Notes under the pieces: generated by a model | What the model was told of the DNA's origin: nothing | Database searches by the model: none | The model's input: only the letters and a program-made list of their open reading frames with translations | Made by a program: the position numbers and the translations under genes | Assembly: GCA_025667525.1 (NCBI GenBank) | Contig: CM046876.1 | Location: forward strand, 21,911,224 to 21,975,223 | Source of the DNA: Glebionis coronaria | Lineage: Eukaryota; Streptophyta; Magnoliopsida; Asterales; Asteraceae | Length of the DNA stretch: 64,000 bases | Reading direction: 5' to 3' | Part shown: piece after piece, positions 47,577 through 60,228 of the stretch | How positions within the stretch are numbered: the first letter of the stretch is position 1 | Layout of the letters: every line of letters starts with the position of its first letter

Positions 47577-47594
47577 ACTCTTCCCCCCTAAAAA
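47577..47594 (-). other. Polypurine tract and hairpin motif of the nested Gypsy
   Basis: The minus strand reads TTTTTAGGGGGGAAGAGT directly before the LTR start. Just upstream lies AATT...GGGACG...AATT (47599-47614). Confidence 0.8.
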
Positions 47595-49070
47595 TAATAA
47601 TTCGTCCCTAAATTATAGGTAACCTAACTGAGAGAGAAACATACCCGAATCAAACTGAGAGGGTATGTAAGATAATTGAACGTGCGGGTTTCCTGGCAGA
47701 AGGAACGCGGAACATGACATGTCTTGAAAGGACATGGAACGTGACGTGACTGAAAGGACATATCTAGTTGATAAGAGAAAAACGGATAAAAGTCCGGATG
47801 AACTTGTCCGTTTCCAAGTGGCCTCCCTCTTGGAACGGTTCCTTCAGAAGATCCTGACACTAATGATAAATCTTGGTCCACCTGACCTTGACTTGAAATG
47901 CGAAGATGGTCTTGGTTATCAACTTAAGGTAGATCCCCTAAATCGATCGAGGAAAAAAAATTTAACGTATAAGGGCAACTAAAACGTTACGATGCAAAAC
48001 AATCTGACTTAACTGATAATTAGAAACGATGCGCGAGACATAAAGAAACGTAGTACGTGAAAATTTTTGAACGTGATACGTGAAAAATTTTGAACGTGCT
48101 ACGTGAAGATATGGCGAGTGTAGTATGAGTAAACATATCGTGATCCATGATACGTGTAACATATCTTGATCATGATATGAGGAACGTGGAATGAACATGA
48201 CATGTGAAACATATCGTGATCATAGAATATAATGGCGGTAACGCCAAACGCTACAAGGTGAGACGTGGAATATGACGTGAAACGTCTATCTGATGATGGA
48301 GAGTTATACTAAACTTGGGTCTGGTCTCTCGAGTTCTTGCAAAACTTCCCAGAACGAAATGAACGTAAAATCGTAAGCCCAGATACGATCATGAACATGA
48401 ATAGTGTCATGAACACGAGCGCGAAAGCAAGTCGTGGAATCAGAATGAAGACGTGAAGTAATTTAGGAGTACAATTGCGAATCTTTGTCTGACCCGATAG
48501 CTTCGGGATTACCATGTGGTCGGATGAGCCTTGGCTAGAACATGTCCGATCAATCTGTTGGTTCTACCATCCTTGCGGATGTAAGGATTCTGCAGACTTG
48601 ATCAAACTGTTTGCAATAACCCAGATAACATCATGCTTCTTCTGAGTTTGCGTTAATCTGGTAACCAAAATCCGTGGAGATCTTGTCACATTTTAATTCA
48701 CAATTTCAGATGATGAAAACATCCCAGTTTGTTGGTGTCCTATCTTAACCTGTTGGTATGTCTAGATATGAACGTAACTGTATCTTGCTTCATAGAACTT
48801 GATACATAGCAGTTTGCGAAAATCTGAGTCTCTGAATCTAGACTTCTCCTAGCGTAGGATTTTCTAGAACACCTAATGTAGTGTAGGGTTCTCTCCTTTA
48901 CGCATAAGTTGAGTCATGGTAAGATTAACCATGCAATTCCATGTGATCCAGCGTGTCACTGTAATCAACCAGAACTGATATAGGAAATTTTCAGGGTGGA
49001 ATTTCTCTTGTCATAGAATTTGCAACATAGTGCAGATATGGTCTTCCTGTTCTTCTCTAGGCTTAAAGGA
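47595..49070 (-). other. Nested Gypsy: decayed region downstream of the RT fossil
   Basis: Where RNase H and integrase would lie, no domain could be read. Short frames only. ACGTGA/GAACGTG-type short repeats occur around 48050-48200. Confidence 0.4.
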
Positions 49071-49403
49071 AATCAGGTTATCCTTAATGAAAACACTGAT
49101 GAATTTACTATGAGTTCATGGAAACTCATTCTTATAATGCCGTTGGAGCATTGATGAGACTAATTCAAAATCATAAATCTAGCATGACCGAGTCGTGTAC
49201 GAATAGCAGTCATGGACATGTCCTGCTCTTTCACTCATCACTGTTGGCAGCATGATCATGAGTTCGATCTTGTAAAAGTGATTAACACTATAAGCTCGAT
49301 TGGACATGTTGTCTGTACGTGGAGGAGAATAACGGTCATGAATGGTGATTTATTTAAATCGACGGTAGTCGACACATAATCTCATGGTACCATTCTTCTC
49401 TTT
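49071..49403 (-). pseudogene. Fossil reverse transcriptase of the nested Gypsy
   Basis: The minus frame starts KEKNGTMRLCVDYRRFK (49353-49403), the well-known finger/palm entry of Gypsy reverse transcriptase. It then stays collinear with the domain over 111 codons: ITIHDRY, HFYKIEL (where the catalytic Asp segment lies, now Glu), YDFELV, and VFIKDNLI (49071-49094) at the place of the second catalytic Asp-Asp box, now Lys-Asp. Stops occur at 49350-49352, 49179-49181 and 49116-49118. The segment before VFIKD appears a few codons short. It is clearly dead and far more decayed than the LTRs. Confidence 0.75.
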
Positions 49404-51750
49404 GTAGGTTCTTCTGGAATGTATAGGAAGATATTGGAATTATCAACTGGCTATGCGTAAAAGGACTTAAGTAGTCGTGTCTTACTGACAGCTAGAAAAT
49501 TTTAGCGACCATGGCTAACAACGCACATGCTTGTAAGCATAAATAATTGTACAGATTTTCCTGATGGAAAATCAAGCTGAATGTATTCAGGAGCCTGAAC
49601 ATTACTGTACATAATTATGAATCGTAGCATGTTGTGCTGTTCATAGTCCGTAATTAGGATAAAATTCATCTCGTGTCTGTCCGAGGAAATGCGTTAGCAT
49701 TTTGGATCTCATCATTAAGCTGAAGGAAAAACCTTCGTATACGTGGGAATACGAAAGGCGTCCTTCATGGTCATGAATCAATGATTTATGGTTACAAGTA
49801 TGAAAGTGACATCGGCAATGTGACAGTTCTCACTGATGCGCTGGTAATGGTATTGAAATTCTTGTGGCCTGCTTAATACATGGCACAACCAAATGGATAT
49901 ACCCTTGGAGGGTACCCTGAATTTCTTAGAAATGTTCCATAGTTGGACGTGAGTCATGTGTCTTGACTCGTTTCTTGGAACTATAAGCATGACATATGTT
50001 TCGACTGGTGTCTTGACATGTGTCTTCAGAAAGTATACGTGAGACATGTGTCTTGACTGATGTCTTGACATGTGTCTTTAGAAAGTATACGTGAGACATG
50101 TGTCTTGACTGATGTCTTGACATGTGTCTCGAGACATAATTCCATAGAACTATAATATTAGGTTATTATGCCAGACTTGGCGGATCGGTTGGACTACTGA
50201 TCCTTTGTATGTCTGATCACGTCCGCGGCCGGATCCTTGGTTGCGATTTTTAGGATAGTTCTGTCATAGTAGTGGTTACTATCGTCTTGTCTGTCAGTTC
50301 CATGACGGTCATTCTCATGACCGTGATTCATGTAACTATTCAGCTGAGTGGCCGGCTGGTACCGGTTTGCACTTATATGGCTGAAATGACAGCCGAATGA
50401 CGTGTGACATGTAACTAAGAATTAGGGACAATGATTGATGGAAATTGTCTGATGGCGAAGCATCTTCTCGTCCAACTGCTTTGCTCCGACGCCTTTGTCT
50501 TCGTCTAGTAGGATCTCTAGGTTGTGAACAGCATCCGCATCACGTAGCGTCTCCGGACGTCAGCAACATCAACCTTTAGTAACATCTCCAAGTTATGAGC
50601 GGCATCAGCAACCTTGTAGAATATTAGCAATAGAAAATACGCCTGAGGTGAATCAAAATCGACTAGCGAATACTCGTGAAGTATTGCAAGTAGAATATAC
50701 ATGGATTTAAGGTACGTGTAATACACATGAAATACGGTACGTGGAGTACACGTGGAATGCACATGAAATGATCGGTATGGGGTCGATCATTTGTCATGAT
50801 TTAAGGAAAGTATATCGGTTAACGGTTAGGAAAACCATCATGATAACCTGGCAGTATTAGCATAGACACCATTCTGGTTGTAACGGAAACATTAAAGTGT
50901 GGTTACACAAAATTCAACGATGATTTCCCTGACAGCATGATCAATGAAAACCAACCATGACTATCATGAAATCAGGATTCAATGAAATCTAACAATGTCT
51001 TGCAGGACAACGTAAATAACAAAAGAGGTGTAAGACATAATCAACATGAAGATGGAATTATCATGAAGAAACATGAAACCATCTATCATGAAGAAGTGTA
51101 TAACATAATCAGCATGAAACTGAAGTTAACCATGACAGTATGAAAACATACTTGACATAAAAACATAGTAACTTATGAGGGAACATGAAAAAAATAAATA
51201 TGCCAATTTAAATCATGAGAAAAATTTTATGCATGAAACAGTGCATGAATGCGTAATGTAGTATATAAAAACCTTTATATGTGCGAGGGGACGCCTATGG
51301 GTCGGTCCCAAAGTTAAAAGTTTCGATAAAAGCATATGCGACTAAATAAGGCCAGTCCTGTACCAACCATTACTTAGTCATAATCCCTGAAACAATGATA
51401 CATGAACATAAATAAATGAAACACATCCGTCAAAACTTATCGGAAAAAATTTTTATGTGACTAATTATGAACTACTGGGGTTCAGTCCACATAGCCACAG
51501 TTCACGAGGAACATTATGCATGAAACAATGACACATAACTAAATATGAAAGACGGTTGTCCATCCATATTAGTAAAAAAATATCGATGAAAACATCAAGG
51601 TTAAAACCTCAAGGTGCTGAAAACATCATGGTTAAAACAACAATGCGCTGAAAACGTCAATACGTAGAATGACAAGCGTTAGCTTAGGAAGCTCCTGGTG
51701 ACTACCCACTAGTCACAGGTCGAGTTTTAGAGCCTACAGGTCGAAGCCTT
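49404..51750 (-). other. Nested Gypsy: decayed gag-protease region
   Basis: No intact domain. An RG/NQGSGRG-like patch near 50210-50250 (minus) could be a gag tail. Near-perfect ~50-bp direct repeats around 49990-50130 encode CATGTGTCTTGAC blocks (three to four copies). Confidence 0.4.
49955..50132. repeat. ~52-bp tandem repeats with TGTCTTGAC core
   Basis: GTGAGACATGTGTCTTGACT, followed by a GATGTCTTGACATGTGTCTT block and an AGAAAGTATAC tail, is repeated two to three times (starts near 49988, 50039 and 50091). The last copy is changed. Confidence 0.75.
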
Positions 51751-51763
51751 GGCTCTGATACCA
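51751..51763 (-). other. Primer-binding site, tRNA-iMet type (nested Gypsy)
   Basis: Minus strand TGGTATCAGAGCC, four bases from the right LTR. Confidence 0.92.
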
Positions 51764-51767
51764 TAAT

Positions 51768-54762
51768 TGTAACACCCTATTTTGATAATGGAATGTCACG
51801 CGTAATTATGACGTGTCATCAAAGCATACAAGGATAAATGTATAAAACATTACATGACCATAGGGATAACCGAAATCAAACATAAGCCGAAAACATAATA
51901 AAGCAAAAGAAATGAATTAAAGACTAAACAAGCATAAGTATATGAAGGCAAAAAGGAAAAGAAGTCTCTAGCAGCTTCCATCCTATGCACGTCCTCCAAA
52001 TGCTCGAGTCTTTCCTAGGGTACCTGCCGTTTTGGGACATGGAAAGGAAAGTAAGGGCTGAGCAAAACGCTCAGTGCACGAATATAGACATAGTATAAGT
52101 GACAAAAACATAATAGAGACTTAATAGCAGCGAAAATGTATAAGTCCTGGAAAACCTGGAACATGTTCATAAAACTGGTTTTATAGTTTGAAAAGCCTTA
52201 TGTTTATCTTATGAAAACTGTTTAACGTATTTTACCATTAGCCAATATAGGTCATGAAAATCCACCGTGCATGAATACTTGGAGGGGTGACCTCATCATG
52301 CAAATTAGAGGGGCTGCCTCTAATTTAATATACTGGTTCTAGGTAGGAGGGATCAGCTCCTTGTGAAGGATGCAAGGCACACACCACATTCACCATGAAA
52401 TCCTGACTGAAAACATGTAACTAGGATGCACCCATACGCCCCACATGATAAATATAATATAAATGGCCAAAAGCTGAAGGGACGCCACGAGCAATCACTC
52501 CGCCGTGGTGAAGTCATAACATCAGTGCCTCTAATGTTAAGGTTATGGTACCTCCATAACTAGGTGAAACTGGTCATGCATGTATATGGCTATAGGTATT
52601 CTTAATTAAACATAAGCAAATCAAACACGTAACTTATACTACGGGAAAAAATTTGGCTGCATACGGGAAATCCTAATAAGGAAAGAATGTCCATACTGAA
52701 AGACGGGAATCCCTACCTTATGTCCAGTGAACGAAGAAGATGAACTGAGCGGAATCCTACTTCCGTATCACTAGTGCTACATAAATACATACATGAATAA
52801 GTATCTGCTTACTAAATACGTAGCTGATTTTATGTCATGTCTTAGCTTATTCTATATGTTCTTACCATGTTTTACTGTTTAAAGCCTTAAACTGTGTTTA
52901 TCTTATATTCTGTTTAATATGATTAAGTATTTCTGGTATTTCATGTATTATTATACTTACTGTGTAATAATAAGTAACTTTCCAAAAATAGCAGGTTTCC
53001 TAAAATAGAAAGTTTCCAAAAATAAAAAGTTTCCAAAAATAGAAAGTTACCAAAAATAGAAAGTTTCCAAAAATAGAAAGTTTCCAAAAATAGAAAGTTT
53101 CCAAAAATAGAAAGTTTCCAAATATAGAAAGTTTCCAAAAATAGAATTACTGCTTAAAATAGATAAGTTTCTAAAAATAGAAAGTTTCCATAAATAGATC
53201 AGCTGCCTTAATTAAATAAGTTTCCATAAATAGATTAGCTGCCTGAAATAAATAAGTTTCTAAAAATAGAAGGTTTCCATAAATAGATTAGCTGCCTTAT
53301 TTAATTAAGTTTCTAAAAAAAATAGAAAGTTTCCATAATTAGAATTAAGCTGGTTAAATAAGCTAAGTATATAAGCCTAAGCGTTTTCATGATTATTTTC
53401 TAAGTCATATGATATAATGTATAGTTTATTAATTATTTCATGTAATTAAAATAAATTATAGGTTAAAATATTTAATTAATGTATAACATGTTTTAATTAA
53501 ATAAGGTTAAATACTTAGGTTAAAACATGTATTATTATTTATTAATAATATAACCTAAGTCATGTTAATTAATTAATTATAACCATGGTTTTTAAATAAT
53601 TAATTAATTATAAGTCTTAAAAATATAAAATACTTAGGTTAGTAATTTCATGATTTTAATAATTAAAATAACCTAAGTCATGTTATTAAATTAATCATGT
53701 CATATTATTAATTTAATTTTAACATAAGATCATAAAAATAAAAATAAACTAAACATACACCATGAACCGGATCTTGACTAAGAACCATGAACCGGACATG
53801 AAATCGACACCATACCCCGAACCAAATCGGGGTACCCCTTGTCTTGATGCTGCCGTGGGACCCACACCAACCAACCGGGACCATATGGTCTTGGTGGTGG
53901 TCGTATAGCCAAACCGAGACCCTCTTGGGTTCGGTGTAGGATGCGGCCAAAACAAAACACCCCTAAAACATTACTTTTGATTTTATTCAAACCAAAATTC
54001 ATGTTAGATCTATGATTTAATTAGGTTTTATGAAAAACATAACATGTTCTTAAATAATTAAAAGATTAAATCAAAAGAAAAAGGTTTAAAAGGATTACCG
54101 AGTGCGTGGATCTAAGTAACAATGAACAAACACGAACACCAACAAGAATTCCAAGATCAAAGATCAACAAACACCCCTTTGGTGTTGTTTGAGGGTGGCG
54201 GCCAAAAGGAGAAAAATAAGGAGGAGGAGGATTTTAGGTTTCTGTAAAATTCTTCTGTAAAGTTAAATGAGTAGTGTAAATTTCCTTAACCTACTTTTAG
54301 TAAATTTTGATGGGCTTGGCCCATCCTCCTTCCTAATTTCGTGGCATATGGGCCCACATGGAGTAAGCCGATCATTTTCCGTGTCTAATTAATAAGTGTG
54401 TTCTCGTGTTCGTGTTTTACGTGTTTGTTCGTGTTTATTTGTGTTCGCGTTATGGTGTGTTCTCGTTAAATAATTACCGTGACCTAATATATTTATTTAC
54501 GCTCGTAATAAATATATATATGTAATTAATAATAGTTCATGATTTAATTACGTTCGTGATTTCATGATCGCATGTTCGTGATTAATTATTGTTTAAATAA
54601 TTATTGCGTGTTCGTGCGTAATAAATACTTATCATGTTCTAACACGTACGTAATACGTAAAATCCTAACACGTAAACGTAATCGTAGTATAAAAGGAAAG
54701 TTTTAATCTAGTACGCACGATCTTAAGGGTACTATTCAAGATAAAAGCATGCGGGTTTTACA
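51768..54762 (-). mobile_element. Nested Gypsy: 5' LTR (2995 bp)
   Basis: Collinear with 44586-47576. It has eight 17-bp units and lacks 14 bp between two AAACAT copies. Confidence 0.92.
52979..53150. repeat. 17-bp minisatellite in the right LTR (about 8 units)
   Basis: Same unit as at 45812, one copy more. Confidence 0.9.
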
Positions 54763-54767
54763 GGCGT
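54763..54767 (+). repeat. Target-site duplication GGCGT (right)
   Basis: Partner of 44581-44585. Confidence 0.9.
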
Positions 54768-55423
54768 GTTGTGTTTTGATTTGGCAATTGTTGTTTTATA
54801 TATAGCCATAATAGTATTTGTATTAGTAGCACTCTACTAATACGTATTATCGGTTTTTCATTTTTTGTGTGAATATTATTAATATATTGTATACGTAGAA
54901 CAATAAATTAACAACTACTTCAAAAGTGTGAAAACACAACCTTGACTTGGGAGGTCATTATCCAATCATTGTATTCGAATCTCAAACAAGAAAGAAAAGG
55001 CAAAAATAGATAAATACTTTCGTGAAGCTCGATTTTGAAAAATACAAAATATAAGGTGGGTATAAAGCGGGTATTATAAAATATACCCTAAGGAAAAAGG
55101 CTCTTAAGTGCTTCGCGCCACCTCGTTTCCCCGCTTGCTTGTGAGTATTTGATTTTGAGAGTTAATCGAGGGTTTTGCCGCCCGAAGTATTATTAAGTAT
55201 CATATATACTTTCTTGGTTTCATTGATTAAACCCTCTTGAATATTTTGGTGTTCCACCGATGTTCTAAAGTCATCGAAGGCATTCACTTCACGTGATCGT
55301 TTTCATTCCTTGAGGCTTCTTTAATCAAGAGATTTGATTAAGGAGGAGATTTGTAGATTTTGGTATACTTAATACAATCACAAAAATCCAAAAAAAGTAA
55401 AATAATCAAAAACCACAAAAAAA
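54768..55423 (+). other. Athila 5' leader
   Basis: About 650 bp between the displaced primer-site region and gag. AT-rich, no genes. The end (55370-55430) is strongly A-rich. Confidence 0.65.
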
Positions 55424-58400
55424 TTGAAAAATACAAAACACCAAAAAGAATCTTCTTTGCTTACCCCCACGTTGTACGTGACGTTTATGCTTACTCGTAA
55501 TCAAGCAAGACGTGCACGTAAACGAAAAAACCGAAAGGAGTCAACACCTACTCCTAATCTTTCTAGTGAGGAGTCTCCTATTGACGAACCCATTGTAAGA
55601 GAAGAACCAACCATGGCGAATCGAACTATGATGGAGTTACTTCAAGCACCCACCGAGGGTTATGGAGAGGCTATTGTGATTCCCGCTATCCTTGCGGAGA
55701 ATTTTGAGGTGAAAACGGGTTTGTTGTCGATAATCCAAAACAACAAATTTCGTGGTGATGAAAAGGACAACCCGCACAACCATATCCGCCAATTCAATCG
55801 TCTTACCGCCACTTGCAAATTTAAGGATGTTGCTAATGACTCGATTAAGATGATGCCTTTTCCGTATTCCTTAGCGGGGCCCGCTAAAATTTGGTTAGAG
55901 AAAGAGCCACCCAATTCTATATTGACGTGGAAGGATCTCGTGTCTAAATTTGTGAACCAATTTTTTCCGCCCTCTAAGACTACGCATTTGAAAAACGAGA
56001 TTTCAAAATTTTCACAAGAGTTTAATGAGAGTTTTTCAACGGCTTGGAATAGGTTTAAGGAAATGTTACACGAGTGTCCTCATCACGGTTTTTCTGATTT
56101 GCATCAAATTGACACGTTTTACAATGGACTTAATGATCATGAAAGGGAATATCTAAATGCCGCCGCGGGTGATAATTTTTTGTGTAAAACGGTTGAGGAA
56201 GCTTTGGTGATAATTGAGAATAGATCTAAGGTGTATAGTCCTCGTAGCACGTCTAGTGTTCGTAAGGCTTCGTCTTCGGCTTCACCTTCTTTGTCTACTA
56301 CCATCGATGCTTGCCAAATTGAGGCGAACTTGGAAAACAAAATCTTTGATAAGCTTAAAGGTCTTCTAATTGAGTTCAAATTTGGAGAACCAAGTGCTCC
56401 CGCTACGGCTAAAGCAGTTGAGGTTTCATGCATGTATTGTGGTGGAGGTCATGATTTCTCCGAGTGCATTACCAACGGTGGTAACACTTCGAGTGCCTAC
56501 GCGGCCACGGGAACTTACAACCAAAACGGTCAAGTTACCCGCTCTAATCACTTGACTCCACCGGGTTTTGGTTCAAATCAAAATGCTAACAACAACTATC
56601 GCAACAATCAAGTTGGTTTCAAAGACAATTACAACAAGGGAAACTATGGTAATCAAGGGGCTAATAATCAAGTTTCAAACAAAAATCAAAATGATTTTCA
56701 AAACAACAACAAAAGTTTGCAAACGTTGAAAGATCTTCCAAATGAATTTGTTGAATACGCTAATGTAAATGATGCTAGGTTTGACAACATTCAAAGAGAA
56801 ATCATTAGCCTAAGATCCGAGTTTAAGAACGACTTGAAGAAAGAGTTGAAAAATGAGTTAGCAAATGAGCTTAAAATCCATACAAACAAGATGGAAGGAA
56901 ATGTAACTAGGTTACAACAAAACCAACAAAAAATGGAACAAGGGAAACATGAAATTAAGCAAGAGATGATTAAAGCCGAGAAGTGGCAATCAATGTTTGA
57001 AGATAAAATTTCATCTATGTTTGAGGCAATTATGTGTAAACCATATTCGAGTAGTCTTCCTAGTAACACCGTATCAAACCCTATGGGTGAGATGAAAGTG
57101 ATTACCACACGTAGTGTTAAGACACTTAAGGAACCGACTCCTCAACCAATTGCTCCTACGGAGGATGCAATTGAGGAAGAACTCGAGGTGGTGGTCCAAA
57201 AGGAGCATGTCCAAATCCCACGAAGTACCGCTCATGCCACAACTACGGTTGACCCATTACCAACATTGGAACCCGAGATTCCAAAGGCTATGCCTATGCC
57301 TCAACCCACACCACCTTTGCCCTATCCATCGAGACTTAGAAAAGAGAAACGTCAAGAGCGCGACAATTACCAATTTGAGCTTTTTATGAAAATGTTTTGT
57401 GATTTGCACTTTAATGTGAGTTTCGCCGATGCTTTGGTCATGATGCCTCGATTTGCCGCTAACTTTAAGAGTATGTTGAACAACAAGGAGAAATTGCATC
57501 AATTTTCTAGTTGTTCATCGGTTTATCTTAATCGCATACCTCAAAAAGTCGGTGATCCTGGTAAATTCTTGATTCCATGTGAAATCCAAGATATGGAAGA
57601 ATGCTATGCCTTGGCCGATCTTGGTGCTAGCATTAACTTGATGCCACTTGAAATCTTCAAGTCGCTCAATCTTTCTAATCTTACTCCTTCACTAATGTCT
57701 ATCGAGTTGGCCGACCATTCCACGATTCCCGCATGTGGATTGGCGGAAGACATTTTTGTGAAAGTGGGAAAGTTCTATTATCCGGTAGACTTTATAGTAG
57801 TCGATATTCCCACGGATCCTCAAGTTCCTCTCATTTTAGGTCGTTCGTTTTTAGATACGTCTATGGATTTGATCGATGTTCATGCTAGAAAGATCACCTT
57901 ACGTTTCAACGACGAGGAACTTGTTATAAACGAAACTCAAAACTCTCAAATTTCTCATGTTTATTCCGTTGCAACCATAAACCTCGTTGATATGATTGAC
58001 GTTGTTTGCGAGGAATTTTCACAAGAACTTCTAGGTTTTGGTGATGATGAAAATAGTGGCAATCCCACTATGTTATATCCCATTCTTGATAACTCGACAC
58101 CAACCTTCACTCCATTTGAAGGTGGTGGTTTTACGTTAGAAGAATTCGATGTTCCACGTACTTGTAACGAAGACCTCGACAATGATGAGGACTTCTCGAT
58201 TATCAAGGATTTTCTTAACGATTTCCTATTTCCTCCACCCGAGGAGGTTATGAGTATCGAGCCCAAATCTTCAATTGAGGAACCACCGATCCTCGAGTTG
58301 AAAGATTTACCTCCTCATCTCGAATATGTCTATTTGGAGGAGGGCGACAAGTTGTCGGTTATTATTGCGAAGGAACTTTCGGATGATGAAAAAACCGCAC

Positions 58401-58723
58401 TTGTCGATGTTCTAAAGGATCACAAAGGGGCAATTGCGTGGAAGTTATCCGACCTTAAGGGGATTGATCCCAAATTTTGTACCCACAAAATCTTAATGGA
58501 GGACGATTACAAGCTCGCAATCCAATGTCAAAGGAGGGTGAACCCCAAAATTCACAACGTCATCAAAAAGGAAGTCCTTAAACTCCTTGACGCGGGAATG
58601 ATTTACCCTATTTTCGATAGCCCTTGGGTGAGTCCTATTCATTGTGTCCCTAAGAAGGGAGGAATGACCGTTGTGCCAAACGATGCCAACGAGTTAATTC
58701 CCACTAGACTCGTGACCGGATGA
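55424..58723 (+). pseudogene. Athila gag-protease and start of reverse transcriptase
   Basis: One open frame of 1099 codons. The first ATG is 55424; the ATG at 55487 (MLTRNQARRARK) is an equally good start. The gag core begins near residue 65 (MMELLQAPTEGYGEAI) and runs through a capsid-like helical region (about 90-280). A CX2CX3HX4C knuckle starts at Cys336 (56429). Asn/Gln-rich and coiled-coil stretches follow (about 370-530). The aspartic protease has DLGAS at Asp732 (57617) and LILGRSFL about 70 residues later. The reverse transcriptase N-terminus spans about 1020-1095. The frame ends at TGA 58721-58723 inside the conserved RT entry, in a place where a Trp is usual, so this is premature. 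Gag forms particles; the protease would cut the polyprotein. Confidence 0.92.
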
Positions 58724-59170
58724 AGAGTGTGCATTGACTATCGAAAGTTGAATGAAGCCACTCGTAAAGACCATTTTCCCTTGCCCTTCATGGACCAAAT
58801 TTTGGAGCGTCTTGCGGGAAACGATTTCTATTGCTTTTTAGATGGTTTCTCCGGTTACTTCCAAATTCCCATCGATCCTCGTGATCAAGAAAAAACTACG
58901 TTTACGTGTCCATATGGAACGTTTGCCTATCGTAGAATGCCATTCGGACTTTGCAATGCACCGGGAACCTTTCAAAGGTGCATGATGGCAATTTTTCATG
59001 ATATGATCGAGAAGACGATGGAAGTCTTCATGGATGACTTTTCCGTGTTTGGTTGTTCGTTCACTTCGTGTTTGTCGAATCTTGAGAGAATGTTGAAGCG
59101 TTGTGAGGAAACCAACCTTGTGCTTAATTGGGAAAATATCATTTTATGGTTAAAAGTGGAATCGTCTTAG
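58724..59170 (+). pseudogene. Athila reverse transcriptase palm, same frame after the stop
   Basis: Directly continues after the TGA in frame: VCIDYRKLNEATRKDHFPLP, then FLDGFSGYFQI (first catalytic Asp region), MPFGLCNAPGTFQRCM and FMDD (59027-59038, second catalytic pair, intact). A one-base loss near 59136 then shifts the frame, and the remaining codons to 59170 are out of register. It would synthesise element cDNA in the particle; it is not translatable as part of a polyprotein here. Confidence 0.9.
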
Positions 59171-60228
59171 GGCACAAGGTCTCGAAAGCGGGGATTGAGG
59201 TAGATCAAGCTAAGGTAAACGTCATCGCCAAATTACCTCATCCCAAAATCGTTAAGGGAGTTAGGAGTTTCCTAGGCCTCGTGGGCTTTTATCGTCGATT
59301 CATCAAGGATTTTTCAAAGATCTGTCGACCTATTACACATCTTCTTGAAAAAGAGGCACGTTTTGTCTTTGACGAAGATTGTGTACGAGCCTTTGAAATC
59401 CTTAAGAGGAAACTTACCGAAGCTCCCATTCTTGTTGCTCCCAATTGGAACCTCCCCTTTGAGCTCATGTGTGATGCTAGTGACTACGCTATTGGGGCCG
59501 TATTAGAGCAACGTCATGAAAAGCACTTCTTGCCTATTCACTATGCTAGCAAGATGATGACCGAGGCTCAACTAAAATACACTACAACGGAGAAGGAGTT
59601 CCTTTCCGTGGTGTATGCATTTGAGAAATTTCGACCTTATCTCGTCTTGACGAAATGCATAGTGTATACGGATCATTCGGCTATCAAGTATCTTATGGCT
59701 AAACAAGATGCAAAGCCGATATTACTTCGTTGGATTCTCCTCCTTCAAGAATTTGATCACAAAATCGTTGACAAAAAAGGAGCCGAGAATCTAGTGGCCG
59801 ATCATCTTTCTCGTTTGGAAGATCCTCACCAAAGTGTTTACGAGCGCAAGGAAATCACCGAAACATTTCCATTCGAGACACTTGGTGTAGTGAATTCTAA
59901 GCTTGATTCTTCCACCCCATGGTTTGCGGACATCACAAATTACCATGCGGGCAACTTCATCATCAAGGGTATGACGACTCAAGAAAAACGAAAATTATTT
60001 CGTGACGTCAAGTTGTACTTTTGGAACGACCCTTACTTGTTTCGAACTTGTGCGGATCAAATCATCCGACGTTGTGTATTTAGCACCGAAGCTTCTAGTA
60101 TCCTTAGAGCTTGTCACGAGGGACCCACGGGTGGTCACCATGGTGGTAATCTCACGGCTAAGAAGGTGTTTGATGCCGGTTTCTTTTGGCCTACTATTTA
60201 CCGAGATGTACATGAGCTTGTGAAGTGA
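59128..60228 (+). pseudogene. Athila RT connection, RNase H and integrase zinc domain
   Basis: The frame resumes at about 59137 with [16 protein letters not shown], then [16 protein letters not shown]. The RNase H has [17 protein letters not shown] (catalytic Asp), [18 protein letters not shown] (Glu) and [11 protein letters not shown] (Asp). The tether ([12 protein letters not shown]) leads to the integrase zinc domain ([12 protein letters not shown]...). A TGA (60226-60228) falls just before the CDSC pair that completes the zinc site, so the domain is split by the stop. Confidence 0.9.

Larger units (their letters stand above)
44586..54762 (-). mobile_element. Non-autonomous Gypsy element with fossil pol, minus orientation
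   Basis: Two LTRs, 44586-47576 (3') and 51768-54762 (5'), flank 4.2 kb. GGCGT duplications lie outside. The minus orientation follows from the iMet primer site beside the right LTR (51751-51763) and the polypurine tract beside the left LTR (47577-47594). The internal part has only decayed pol and no long open frame. LTR differences are a few percent by eye (about five in the first 110 bp). Confidence 0.92.

Noticed and set aside
52941..53138. Phe/Leu/Trp-rich 65-codon minus frame as a membrane peptide
   Set aside because: It is the 17-bp minisatellite read through; hydrophobicity is a by-product of the repeat.
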